A DNA stretch of 64,000 bases, taken from Flavobacteriales bacterium (GTDB lineage Bacteria; Bacteroidota; Bacteroidia; Flavobacteriales_C; GCA-002722245). Every line of letters starts with the position of its first letter. Position 1 is the stretch's first letter. The notes below the pieces were generated by a model. The model was not told the DNA's origin. It saw only the letters and a list, made by a program, of their open reading frames with translations, and did not search any database. The position numbers were made by a program, and so were the translations under genes. This document shows positions 53,126 through 62,189 of this stretch, piece after piece. The stretch spans positions 1 to 64,000 of the forward strand of contig PBLA01000018.1 of NCBI GenBank assembly GCA_002722245.1. Direction: 5' to 3'.

Positions 53126-55528
53126 ATGAAAAAAAGACTACTCGGAGTCCTTTTGGTAACCTGCGTAACGTTTGGACTACATGCACAAAAAATCATGGGG
53201 TATTACCCTACGTACAGCGAGGTAACAGAAATTCAATGGGATCATTACACCGACTTAGCGTATGCCTTCATTGAGCCTAATTGGAATGGTACCCTCGAGG
53301 TTAATGCGGCCTCCAATCAATCTGACAAATATCGACAATCCCATTGGGAATCATTTAGAACAGGTTGTACGAACAACGGTGTTAAATGCCATATTTCGGT
53401 GGGTGGAGCGGATAAATCAACCACACTTGCTAACGTGGCTGCAAATTCAACCTACAGAGCGACATTCGTGGCTGAAATAGTAAAGTTTGTTGCAGGTGAT
53501 CACCCTAATAACAACGTACCATTAGCAGGAATGGATATTGATTGGGAATTTCCAGAGCAAGTGGGAACAATAGCAAATCATTATACCTTGTTAAAAGATT
53601 TACGTGCTGCTTTAGATACTCGAGGAACTCAAGATGGTAGATACTACGAATTGGGAATCGCTGTTGGAGGGACTACACCAAACATGCCTTTTAATGCTGC
53701 AAACTACCACACCGATTATTTCAATCCGGACGTGATCAATTACATTGATTATTGTTTTCAAATGAACTACGATTTAGGGTACATGAATTATGCAAATAAT
53801 CATCACTCCTCATTAAAAGGTATGACAGATGCTTTTAGCTATTACGTAAACACATTAAAGTGGCCTGCCAATAAAATTTTAATGGGTATACCATTTTATG
53901 GAAGAGGAAGCAGCAATACAAATTCCACTGAGAACTATGTTAATTTTGCCAGTTCCGCGGCATATAATGACGCAGACGGTGTGTACAATGGATGGACCTA
54001 TAACTCAAAACCTGTGATTGAAGATAAAGTTGCTCATTTATGTTCGAATCAAGCTGGCGGTGTTTTAATTTGGGAAGTTACCTCCGATTCTAAAAACTCA
54101 TCACTCTCTCTAGGGAAAGTAATTAAAGATGCATTCGACAACTCGTGTGAATCATTAGCTTGTTCACAACCTGCGTTAGGTAATGATAAATCAATTTGTG
54201 AAGACCCTGTTACCCTTTCTGCAGGTGTAACCTTGCAATCTGATGAATCCATTAAATGGTATAAAAACGGAAGTGTAATTGGGGGAGCTACTTCCTCTAC
54301 ATATAGTGCTACTGAAGCGGCTACCTACAAAGCAGAAATAACGACAAATCAAGGGTGTAAAAAAACGGATGAAATTGTTGTAAAACAATCTGGAGATATT
54401 CAAGCCACTCCAACGAATAGCGGAAAGTTTTGTGCTTCCGGAACTACAAAATCAGTTACAATCAATGTGACTGGAGGAGGTGGATTTTATAATTTTTATG
54501 ACTCAAAAGAAGGTTCTTCGGTTATTTCATCAGGTGAAAGTTTAGTGGTGGATAAAGATTTAATTTCTGAGGGTTCTTCCAAAACGTTTTATGTGGAAGA
54601 AGCTGCAGGATCTGTCACTACGTTAGGTTTGTCTGAAAAACCAACCAAAAAATCAAGTTGGGCAAATCTTACAGAAGATTTAGGGTGGAATAATCATAAT
54701 CAAGTGTTCAGTACATATTCTAAAGTAACGTTAAAATCTATTGACTTTTTATTTGGTTATATCGGAGATCAAGAGCATACACTATCTATTAAAATTCTTA
54801 AATATGGGACTTCAGAAATTGTTTACAATAAAACATTCACGTATCCTGATTACGGGTCTGCGAACTGGAGCGCTATGAACACAGTGGTATTGGATGTTGA
54901 ACTCCCTAAGGGTCAATATGAATTAGCAACAATCGGCAGTAAAATGTTGATTTGGCAAACTGTAAATGACTCAGGAGATGATTTAGATTACAACAGCTGG
55001 TCAGAGCCTGGAGTTGCTTCTTTAGATGGTGCTATTAGTCCTGACAACCCAAGTTGGGGAGTATATAAAAATGCAAATCAGGGTACTTTTAACTGGAAGT
55101 TTTCAACGGGAGAAGAAGGCTCTGCTGCCTGTGGAAGAGTTCCTGTTTTTGTTGAGCATGAATCATGTGATAACAATGACGGATCAGATAATGGTGATGG
55201 GAATTCTGGGGATAACGGTGATGGGAATAACGGTGATGGGGATAACGGTGAAAATACTGTGGAGAATATTATCACCCAAACACTTGCTATTTATCCGAAT
55301 CCAGCTCATGACAATTTAAACGTGTCTTTTGAAATGAAAAGCGCGGATAATGTTTATTTGAATATCTATAATGCAGTAGGAGTATTAGTGAATTCAGCTA
55401 AATTATCAAATACCATTGGTGATCAGTTTGTGAGTTTTGATACTTCTGTAATGAGCGGAGGTCTTTACTTCATCAAAGTACAAACTTCAACTGGATCAAT
55501 TACGAAAACCATTTCAATTGTCAAATAG
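53126..55528 (+). CDS. GH18 chitinase with T9SS type A sorting tail
   Basis: An 800-residue secreted enzyme. Signal peptide (MKKRLLGVLLVTCVTFGLHA), then a GH18 domain (about 22-340) with the chain-A motif ISVGG near 93 and the catalytic MDIDWEFP around residue 141 (Glu). Ig-like and carbohydrate-binding-like regions (about 350-680) follow, then a Gly-Asp-Asn linker (GDGNSGDNGDGNNGDG) and a T9SS type A tail (LAIYPNPAHDNLNVSF, GGLYFIKVQT). It hydrolyses chitin outside the cell. Confidence 0.93.
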   Translation: MKKRLLGVLLVTCVTFGLHAQKIMGYYPTYSEVTEIQWDHYTDLAYAFIEPNWNGTLEVNAASNQSDKYRQSHWESFRTGCTNNGVKCHISVGGADKSTTLANVAANSTYRATFVAEIVKFVAGDHPNNNVPLAGMDIDWEFPEQVGTIANHYTLLKDLRAALDTRGTQDGRYYELGIAVGGTTPNMPFNAANYHTDYFNPDVINYIDYCFQMNYDLGYMNYANNHHSSLKGMTDAFSYYVNTLKWPANKILMGIPFYGRGSSNTNSTENYVNFASSAAYNDADGVYNGWTYNSKPVIEDKVAHLCSNQAGGVLIWEVTSDSKNSSLSLGKVIKDAFDNSCESLACSQPALGNDKSICEDPVTLSAGVTLQSDESIKWYKNGSVIGGATSSTYSATEAATYKAEITTNQGCKKTDEIVVKQSGDIQATPTNSGKFCASGTTKSVTINVTGGGGFYNFYDSKEGSSVISSGESLVVDKDLISEGSSKTFYVEEAAGSVTTLGLSEKPTKKSSWANLTEDLGWNNHNQVFSTYSKVTLKSIDFLFGYIGDQEHTLSIKILKYGTSEIVYNKTFTYPDYGSANWSAMNTVVLDVELPKGQYELATIGSKMLIWQTVNDSGDDLDYNSWSEPGVASLDGAISPDNPSWGVYKNANQGTFNWKFSTGEEGSAACGRVPVFVEHESCDNNDGSDNGDGNSGDNGDGNNGDGDNGENTVENIITQTLAIYPNPAHDNLNVSFEMKSADNVYLNIYNAVGVLVNSAKLSNTIGDQFVSFDTSVMSGGLYFIKVQTSTGSITKTISIVK

Positions 55529-55550
55529 TAAGTTTTGAAAAATATAAATT

Positions 55551-55578
55551 AGCCTCCATATTTTAATGGGGGCTTTTT
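55551..55578 (+). terminator. Rho-independent terminator after chitinase
   Basis: AGCCTCCAT-ATTTTA-ATGGGGGCT followed by a T-run, 22 bases after the chitinase stop. An ATG inside it (55566) opens the frame of the next gene but is not a credible start. Confidence 0.82.
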
Positions 55579-55592
55579 TATTTTTGCACATT

Positions 55593-55988
55593 ATGAACAT
55601 CAAGCTCACAATTTTAAACGGCTATTTTTTTCTTTCATTAATGGCTGGTTTTATAATCAAAATAAAATTCACCTCACTTCTTCCTGTGTCGAGTACTTAT
55701 TTATATGCTTTTTTTGTAACAATTCCTTTGTTTATTTTACAATTTGTAAGTATTTCTTCTTTTTCGAGAAAGGTAAAAAGAGGACATCCAAAGCTCTTTA
55801 AACAAGCTTGTAAAAGAGCTAACGGTAGCTCAGGTTCTTCCATAAATGTGGCCACATTATTTGACGAGAACAAAATATTTGATCAGTTAAAAAACCCTTC
55901 TCTTATTCGTGAATTTCACTTTGTAAAGCGTGTAGTGATCTTTTCAATGGTTTCATTTTTAACGCTTATTGTTTTGTATTTTGTATAA
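55593..55988 (+). CDS. Small membrane protein of unknown function
   Basis: About 131 residues from the ATG at 55593 (MNIKLTILNGYFFLS), preferred because the longer frame begins inside a terminator stem. Three predicted helices (about 5-25, 37-56 and 108-128) flank a central basic, Ser-rich loop. No family recognised. It is followed by phoH after 35 bases. Confidence 0.6.
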   Translation: MNIKLTILNGYFFLSLMAGFIIKIKFTSLLPVSSTYLYAFFVTIPLFILQFVSISSFSRKVKRGHPKLFKQACKRANGSSGSSINVATLFDENKIFDQLKNPSLIREFHFVKRVVIFSMVSFLTLIVLYFV

Positions 55989-56023
55989 TCGTTATATTTG
56001 ATAGAGGTTAAAGCGAAAATTAT

Positions 56024-56965
56024 TTGGAAGAGAATTACACGATTAAAGAAATAGACCCATTATTGCTCTTTGGGGCTAATAACCAAAGAATTAAACAGAT
56101 TATAAAACTATTTCCCAAGTTAAAGATTGTGGCGAGAGGCAATAATCTAAAGATTAACGGGAATGAGGAAGAGGTCATCCGTTTCACGAATAAATTAGAT
56201 CTTTTTGTAGCACACATTCTCCGCTATGGAGCTTTAACAGAAAATCAATTAGAGCGACTCATGGAGGAGGATGCGCAAGAAATTGTTCAGAACACCTCTG
56301 GTGGAGAAATCATTTTACATGGTGTAGGGGGAAAAGCCATAAAGGCGCAAACATCGAACCAACGAAAAATGGTTTCGGCCATGAAGAAAAATGATTTACT
56401 TTTTGCTGTAGGTCCTGCTGGAACTGGAAAAACATATACTGCTGTAGCGTTAGCTGTTGAAGCATTAAAAAATAAAAAAGTAAAAAGAATCATCCTTACT
56501 CGACCTGCAGTTGAAGCAGGGGAAAATCTAGGATTTCTTCCTGGAGATTTGAAAGAAAAACTCGATCCATACATGCAACCGCTTTATGATGCTTTGAGGG
56601 ATATGATTCCTGCTGAAAAATTAAAAGACTTTTTGGAGAGTGGAGTAATTGAAGTAGCGCCTTTGGCATTCATGAGAGGGAGAACGCTGGATAAAGCATA
56701 TTGTATTATGGATGAAGCACAAAATGCGACTGAGGGCCAATTCAGAATGTTTTTAACCCGAATGGGAAAATCGGCTAAGTTTATTGTTACAGGTGATGTA
56801 ACACAAATTGATTTACCTAAAAAACAAACATCGGGACTTACGCATTGTATTCATCTTCTGAAAGGAATTCAAGGCATTGAATTTGTTCAGCTGGATGGGA
56901 AAGATGTAATTCGGCATAAATTGGTAAAAAAGATTATTGAAGCATACGATAAAAACGAGCAATAA
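56024..56965 (+). CDS. phoH: PhoH-like ATPase
   Basis: A 313-residue PhoH family protein; related to SF1 helicase ATPases and linked to RNA metabolism. Walker A is GPAGTGKTYTAVAL near residue 130, Walker B is IMDEAQNATEGQ near 228, and RPAVEAGENLGFLPGDLKEK is the PhoH signature. The start is TTG at 56024 with an in-frame TAA at 56009-56011, so there is no ATG choice. It abuts the next gene by 1 base. Confidence 0.93.
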   Translation: MEENYTIKEIDPLLLFGANNQRIKQIIKLFPKLKIVARGNNLKINGNEEEVIRFTNKLDLFVAHILRYGALTENQLERLMEEDAQEIVQNTSGGEIILHGVGGKAIKAQTSNQRKMVSAMKKNDLLFAVGPAGTGKTYTAVALAVEALKNKKVKRIILTRPAVEAGENLGFLPGDLKEKLDPYMQPLYDALRDMIPAEKLKDFLESGVIEVAPLAFMRGRTLDKAYCIMDEAQNATEGQFRMFLTRMGKSAKFIVTGDVTQIDLPKKQTSGLTHCIHLLKGIQGIEFVQLDGKDVIRHKLVKKIIEAYDKNEQ

Positions 56966-57567
56966 TGAAAAGATTATTGACTACATTTCTTTTGTTTATT
57001 GTCCTTACCGCAAAAAGCTACACCCCTGAAATCTCATATGAATGGTTCAGTTTAGGTGGAGGTTTTTTATATTCAATTGAAGATCAATACCTCGGTTTAA
57101 ATGGTAAGATTAATTTACCACTAGGGAGTCATGTAAAGTTTGTTATGCAAGGTTCGCTCTTCCCGGAACAATTTCAAAATCCTGAGCGGAGTTATAATGA
57201 AATTAGGGCCAAATTTAATGTGGAATTCACTCCTGTTAAATTCAACAATTTTTATCTTACGCTTCAAACAGGATTTGATTACGGATATTGGCAGAGAACG
57301 TTTGAAGTATTAAATTCTACTTTAGGGACAAACTGGAAACGAGAGGAGAGCATGATGTTTGGAGGTATTTTAAATTACGATTTCCACAGATATCGATTAT
57401 ATCTTGATTACATGTATATGCCAGAAGTTTATAGTAATCATGTGGGAATTGGTATAACCATGCTCTTCTTTGAAGACAGTAGATTCCGACGATTATATTT
57501 TCAGCGAAGAAAATCAAAATCACCTACAAGAAGAAAATCATCCACTCGATCTCGATCTTCCGCTTAA
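56965..57567 (+). CDS. Beta-barrel-like secreted protein with Arg/Ser-rich tail
   Basis: A 200-residue protein with a signal peptide (MKRLLTTFLLFIVLTAKSY), barrel-like strands (YSIEDQYLGLNGKINLPLG, FYLTLQTGFDYGYWQ) and an unusual basic tail of about 20 residues (RRKSKSPTRRKSSTRSRSSA). ATG overlaps the phoH stop by 1 base. The tail is not a T9SS sorting motif. No family recognised. Confidence 0.75.
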   Translation: MKRLLTTFLLFIVLTAKSYTPEISYEWFSLGGGFLYSIEDQYLGLNGKINLPLGSHVKFVMQGSLFPEQFQNPERSYNEIRAKFNVEFTPVKFNNFYLTLQTGFDYGYWQRTFEVLNSTLGTNWKREESMMFGGILNYDFHRYRLYLDYMYMPEVYSNHVGIGITMLFFEDSRFRRLYFQRRKSKSPTRRKSSTRSRSSA

Positions 57568-57579
57568 AACTAAACTGTA

Positions 57580-58500
57580 TTGTATCAAATTTTTAGTCAA
57601 ATAACCCCTTTCTTTCTTTTAATTGGATTGGGATGGTGTATTTTTAAACTAAAAATTGGTTCTACCTCTTGGCTAAAACCCTTAGGAGATTTTGCATTTT
57701 TTATCGGGTTTCCCGCATTAATTTTTAGCAACTTAACTGCTAAAAACATAGATTATAATTTAATTGAAGGAAGTTTTCTTCGTTTGAGCAGTTTACTTTT
57801 TGGAACACTAGTGCTTCTGTTTGTCTTTCTAAAAAAACAGGTCAAATCAAACCAAATGAAAGCGACTTTAATTATTTGCTTTCTTTTTGGTAATGCTGCT
57901 TTTTTAGGTATTCCCCTTGTTACTAAATTGAATCCAGATATGGCTCAAGTGGCCTCCTTAAATGCTTCAATCATGCTTTTCTGGGTATTTTCAATCGGTT
58001 TAATTCTTGCAGAAAGCTACACGAAAAAAGATTATTCAATTAAACGCACATTGTACAGTTTAGTTAAAAATCCTTTATTACTTTCAGTAGTATTTGGAAT
58101 CAGTTTTAGTCTTGGAAAATTTTCGATTCCTGAGCTAATTCAGTACCCTATTAAAATGGTAGGAGAGGCTGTTACTCCTTTGGTAATGATAATGATTGGT
58201 TTATTTGTTGCTTCTCAACCCCCACCAACAAAAGAACGCTTAAAACATTCGTTCATTTTTAGTATTTTCAAATTATTCGTTTTTCCGCTTCTTGGATTAG
58301 TGGTGTTTTCACTCTTTAACAAACAGGAGCTAAGTTCTCTTGTTCAATTCGCAATGCCAACGGCAATTACACCGTTTATTTTAGCAGAAAGATATGAACT
58401 TGATCAAACATTTATTTCAAATAGTATCATTATTTCAACCTTATTGAGCTTTTTTACTATACCTGTTATCATTTACCTTTTTAACTTTGTAAGTATATGA
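57580..58500 (+). CDS. AEC family transporter
   Basis: A 306-residue inner-membrane permease of the auxin efflux carrier type (AEC), with ten predicted helices. Motifs such as NAAFLGIPLV and AVTPLVMIMIGLFVA match the family. The start is TTG at 57580, with an in-frame TAA 7 bases upstream, so no ATG is available before Met79-type residues. It overlaps ribD by 4 bases. Substrate unknown. Confidence 0.87.
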   Translation: MYQIFSQITPFFLLIGLGWCIFKLKIGSTSWLKPLGDFAFFIGFPALIFSNLTAKNIDYNLIEGSFLRLSSLLFGTLVLLFVFLKKQVKSNQMKATLIICFLFGNAAFLGIPLVTKLNPDMAQVASLNASIMLFWVFSIGLILAESYTKKDYSIKRTLYSLVKNPLLLSVVFGISFSLGKFSIPELIQYPIKMVGEAVTPLVMIMIGLFVASQPPPTKERLKHSFIFSIFKLFVFPLLGLVVFSLFNKQELSSLVQFAMPTAITPFILAERYELDQTFISNSIIISTLLSFFTIPVIIYLFNFVSI

Positions 58501-59534
58501 CGCACATTACCTACATGAAAATATGCCTGGATCTTGCATTGAAAGGAAAGGGTATGGTTGCTCCTAATCCAATGGTAGGATGCGTTATTGTTTATGAAGG
58601 ATCCATTATTGGGCAAGGATTTCATGAAAAATATGGTGCTCCCCATGCGGAAGTAAACGCTATTGAATCGGTTAGTGATAAAAGCTTACTCACCAAAAGC
58701 ACACTTTATGTAAATCTTGAGCCATGTGCGCATCATGGAAAAACACCTCCATGTTCTGATCTAATCATTGAAAAAAAAATTCCTCATGTAGTTATTGGGG
58801 CAATTGACACCCATTCAAAGGTATCCGGAAAAGGAATTGATAAACTTCAGAGAGCGGGTGTTCGTGTTGAGATCAATATTCTGGAAAAAGAATGTCTCCT
58901 TCTTAATAAACGTTTTTATAAATTTCATTCGCATGGGATTCCTTTTGTTATTCTCAAATGGGCTCAATCCATGGATGGCTTTATATCTAGAACGGAGGAA
59001 ATGATAAAAAAGGGAGCCTCCAATTGGATAACTGGCGAAAAAAGTCAGCGATTTGTTCACGAGCAACGAGCCACAGAACAGGCTATTCTTATTGGAAAAA
59101 ACACTGCATTTATTGATAATCCATCATTAACAACACGTCTAGTAGCTGGTAAAAACCCTTTACGTGTAGTAGTCAGTAATCAACCTATTCTTGATCGTTC
59201 CTTAACCCTTTTTTCAGATGATCACCCTACACTTAACTTCAATACAACGTTAAGTAAAAAAGAAGGAAAAAAGGAATGGATAAGGTTTGACGGAAATATT
59301 AAAAGTATTCTTGAAGAATTAGGAAAAAGAGAAATACAATCGATCATTGTGGAAGGTGGTTGTAAAATATTGAATCAATTTATCCAAGTCAATTTATGGG
59401 ACGAGGCCTATAATTTTGTTGGCAATGTGAATTTTCAGAAAGGGATCGAGGCGCCTAAAATAACCCTGAGAAAATCGAAAACGCATCAATTAGGGAGCGA
59501 TCAATTAAACGTGTATATTAAACCCATAATTTGA
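58497..59534 (+). CDS. ribD: Riboflavin biosynthesis deaminase/reductase
   Basis: RibD carries out the second and third steps of riboflavin synthesis. The N-terminal deaminase shows PNPMVGCVIV, the zinc site PHAEVNAIE near residue 50 and EPCAHHGKTPPCSD near 75-85. The reductase domain (from about 150) has LKWAQSMDGFISR and SIIVEGGCKILNQF. At 345 residues it is slightly short but complete. It overlaps both neighbours by 4 bases, implying coupled translation with the AEC and DMT transporters. Confidence 0.95.
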   Translation: MTHITYMKICLDLALKGKGMVAPNPMVGCVIVYEGSIIGQGFHEKYGAPHAEVNAIESVSDKSLLTKSTLYVNLEPCAHHGKTPPCSDLIIEKKIPHVVIGAIDTHSKVSGKGIDKLQRAGVRVEINILEKECLLLNKRFYKFHSHGIPFVILKWAQSMDGFISRTEEMIKKGASNWITGEKSQRFVHEQRATEQAILIGKNTAFIDNPSLTTRLVAGKNPLRVVVSNQPILDRSLTLFSDDHPTLNFNTTLSKKEGKKEWIRFDGNIKSILEELGKREIQSIIVEGGCKILNQFIQVNLWDEAYNFVGNVNFQKGIEAPKITLRKSKTHQLGSDQLNVYIKPII

Positions 59535-60391
59535 CGCTCTTATTTTCCATAATAGCCACTGCTTTACTTTTTAATATTTTTAAATATTTTGAAAAATATA
59601 AGGTAAATACCCTCAATGCGATTGTGATTAATTACCTGATCGCTTCTGTGCTTTCGTTTATTGTCCCACAAAGCACTCCTTCTGTTTCTTATGCTTTCCA
59701 TCAACCTTGGTTTTTTTATACAATTTTACTTGGTTTCTTATTCGTGACGCTCTTTCAATTAATGGCGTATGCCAGTCAAAAAATTGATATTTCCACCACC
59801 ACTATTGCCAACAAAATCACATTTATTTTCCCTACAGCGATGGGGATTTTATTTTTTAATGAAGCATGGAATTTTTTAAAAATACTTGGGTTTATTGTAG
59901 CCATTATTTCTATTGTTTTAATTACTGAAGACAAAAGCAAGCTTCCTAAATCATCCGGTGTTCTTATTATTTTACTATTGTTTTTTGGCGGTGGTGTGCT
60001 AGAATCAATTTTAAATTATTCAAACCAAAATTGGATTGAGCCTAATGACACGAGTCTCTTTTTTGGTTATCTCTTTTTTTTCGCGTTTTTATTTGGTGTA
60101 CTTATGATGATTTGGAAAAATATATTAGGACATCCTCTCCTTTCTAAAAAAGACTTTTTTTGGGGGACGCTACTTGGAATCCCAAATTATTTATCCATGT
60201 ATTTTCTACTCAAAAGTTTAGATGATTACCCCTCATCCTCTGTATTTCCTATTGCAAATATGGGTGTGATTTTATGTTCAACATTGCTATCCGTGCTCTT
60301 ATTTAAAGCACGTATTTCAAAGAAAAAAGCTTTTGCTCTCGGATGCTCAATTTTAGCTATTATCTTAATTTCTTACTTTGACATCTTGTAA
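59531..60391 (+). CDS. DMT superfamily (EamA-like) transporter
   Basis: A 286-residue membrane protein with ten helices in two EamA halves (ANKITFIFPTAMGILFFNE and SSSVFPIANMGVILCSTLLS ends of halves). The start is TTG at 59531, overlapping the ribD TGA as TTGA; an in-frame TAA at 59519-59521 rules out an upstream start. Substrate unknown. Confidence 0.83.
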   Translation: MTLLFSIIATALLFNIFKYFEKYKVNTLNAIVINYLIASVLSFIVPQSTPSVSYAFHQPWFFYTILLGFLFVTLFQLMAYASQKIDISTTTIANKITFIFPTAMGILFFNEAWNFLKILGFIVAIISIVLITEDKSKLPKSSGVLIILLLFFGGGVLESILNYSNQNWIEPNDTSLFFGYLFFFAFLFGVLMMIWKNILGHPLLSKKDFFWGTLLGIPNYLSMYFLLKSLDDYPSSSVFPIANMGVILCSTLLSVLLFKARISKKKAFALGCSILAIILISYFDIL

Positions 60392-60437
60392 CGATGTATT
60401 CTATTTCCACGAAATAAAAAGTGACCTTTTTTAAAAA

Positions 60438-62024
60438 ATGAAACAATTAGTCCTGATTCTGCTTTTAATTTTCTCGTTGCCCTCTAAAAGTCAACGCGCA
60501 TTTCTTCTTGAATCAACAAAAAGCCCTATAGGAAGTCATCATCTTTACCACGCTTCTTTTGAGGGACTCCCGGTATTCAATCAGTATATCAAAAAAAATA
60601 TTTTTCAGAATCAAGTAAATGTTTATAAAACTGAAATCAATCCAAGGCCTGTCAATAAAAAACTTAACTCAACTGATAAAATACTCCACACATCGAAAGG
60701 GTATATTCAATATAAAGACCATTTCATACGGGTTCAATCTACAACCTTCATAAATGATTCAGAAAGCTTTACACTTTTTATAACCGAGAACAATGAAACC
60801 ATACATCACATAAACCATAAAGTTCAATTCAAAGACACAATTATTTATGGATCTGTTTTTTTTCCTGACCCGATCACTACTAGCCAACAAAACTATGGCC
60901 CACCATATGTTGATGGAAATGATGAATCTAATGATGATTTAAATCGAGAATTGGTTGAAGTTTCCGTATCGACTCGCTTTGAAAATGATTCGTTTATATT
61001 GGAAAACAAACACATTAAAATCACAAATCAAAGTTCTCCAGACATCCTCCCCACAACAAAAGAAAATACTGATTTTAGATTCAACAGATCACAAATTGGA
61101 TTTGAGGAAGTTCATGCGCTTTATCACATAACTAATTTTGCTCAATATCTGAAAGACACACTAGGTTTTAACGCACTACTCAATGAACAAATTGATGTAG
61201 ATGTTTATGCGTTAAACGGAAAAGACAATTCTGAATTTATAAATTCAACGGCCCCCCCAAGGATTAATTTTGGCCAAGGTGGTATTGACGATGCTGAAGA
61301 TCCCGACATCCTGATTCATGAATATGCACATGCTGTATCTAACGCTGCTGCCCCAGGTAGCTTAGAGGGATATGAACGAAAAGCACTGGATGAAGGAATA
61401 AGTGATTATTGGGCCGCCGTATATTCCAAAAAATTAAATGCGTTTAATTATAAAAAAATTTTTAATTGGGATGGACATAATGAATTTTGGGAAGGTAGAT
61501 CACTGGAGAACGACAGAAAATATTCAGACGGATTGAATGGGAATAAATATGTTGATGGGGAATTATTTGGCGCTACTCTTTTAGATATAAGATCGTTGAT
61601 AAACGACACAGTATGTGATAAATTAATTATGCAATCCAACTACAGTTGGTTTCCTAACATGAGTTTTCCTCAGGCTGCTGAACAAATTATAAAAGCAGAT
61701 TCTATTTTGTATGCGGGTTATCATGCGAACTTACTCTTCACCATTTTTTACAATAGAGGCTTCTTTGATGAAGATTATGGAAATAGTACAAATGACAATA
61801 TTTGGGTCCCAATTTTAAATTATGATTTACTCCAAAAAGGGATAGTAAAAATTGAAAATAAATCAAATTCAATTCATGTTGAACTATATTCTCTTTCTGG
61901 ACAACTTGTTTGGCGGGAGCGTATACAGAGTAATTATGCTTATACCCTGCCCTCGCTCAGTAGAGGCATTTATTTCCTTCGTGTAAACAACCACTCCTTT
62001 AGAATGTACCTAGATGGAAACTAA
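60438..62024 (+). CDS. Secreted HEYAH zinc metalloprotease with T9SS type A tail
   Basis: A 528-residue secreted protein: signal peptide (MKQLVLILLLIFSLPSKS), a propeptide-like region, then a gluzincin-type active site ILIHEYAHAVSN near residue 293 with the downstream DEGISDYWAAVYS (third ligand Glu). This fits fungalysin/thermolysin-like families (M36-like). The C-terminus (VELYSLSGQLVW, GIYFLRVNN) is a T9SS sorting domain. Exported to the surface or medium. Confidence 0.87.
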   Translation: MKQLVLILLLIFSLPSKSQRAFLLESTKSPIGSHHLYHASFEGLPVFNQYIKKNIFQNQVNVYKTEINPRPVNKKLNSTDKILHTSKGYIQYKDHFIRVQSTTFINDSESFTLFITENNETIHHINHKVQFKDTIIYGSVFFPDPITTSQQNYGPPYVDGNDESNDDLNRELVEVSVSTRFENDSFILENKHIKITNQSSPDILPTTKENTDFRFNRSQIGFEEVHALYHITNFAQYLKDTLGFNALLNEQIDVDVYALNGKDNSEFINSTAPPRINFGQGGIDDAEDPDILIHEYAHAVSNAAAPGSLEGYERKALDEGISDYWAAVYSKKLNAFNYKKIFNWDGHNEFWEGRSLENDRKYSDGLNGNKYVDGELFGATLLDIRSLINDTVCDKLIMQSNYSWFPNMSFPQAAEQIIKADSILYAGYHANLLFTIFYNRGFFDEDYGNSTNDNIWVPILNYDLLQKGIVKIENKSNSIHVELYSLSGQLVWRERIQSNYAYTLPSLSRGIYFLRVNNHSFRMYLDGN

Positions 62025-62033
62025 ACGTTCCAA

Positions 62034-62171
62034 TTATTGAAAATGACGCTTCCTTTTTGATTTAAAGTATTTTTTAGGACTTACGACTTTGTAGCCAGGA
62101 CCACATGAATTTTTAACCACGCAGGAGTGCATGATCAACATACTTATTAGAACAGCAATTACCTTCCACAC
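62034..62171 (-). CDS. Tiny Cys-containing lipoprotein candidate
   Basis: A 45-codon frame from GTG at 62171 to TAA at 62034. It reads as a short hydrophobic signal with a lipobox-like SC, then KNSCGPGYKVVSPKKYFKSK and a basic end. It is 18 bases downstream of the M42 peptidase on the same strand. An in-frame stop lies six codons upstream, so the start is limited to GTG or an internal ATG. Small CxxxC-type lipoproteins like this are common in Bacteroidota; this one is a tentative call. Confidence 0.45.
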   Translation of the reverse strand: MWKVIAVLISMLIMHSCVVKNSCGPGYKVVSPKKYFKSKRKRHFQ

Positions 62172-62189
62172 ACCTTTTTCTGTTTTACT

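Noticed and set aside
55192-55256. Tandem repeat-like DNA (GATGGGAATAACGGT type)
   Set aside because: It is in frame and encodes the Gly-Asp-Asn linker of the chitinase; a normal low-complexity linker, not a separate repeat array.
55566-55592. Longer start for the small membrane protein at 55566
   Set aside because: The ATG is part of the stem of the terminator following the chitinase gene; the next ATG at 55593 gives a credible first helix.
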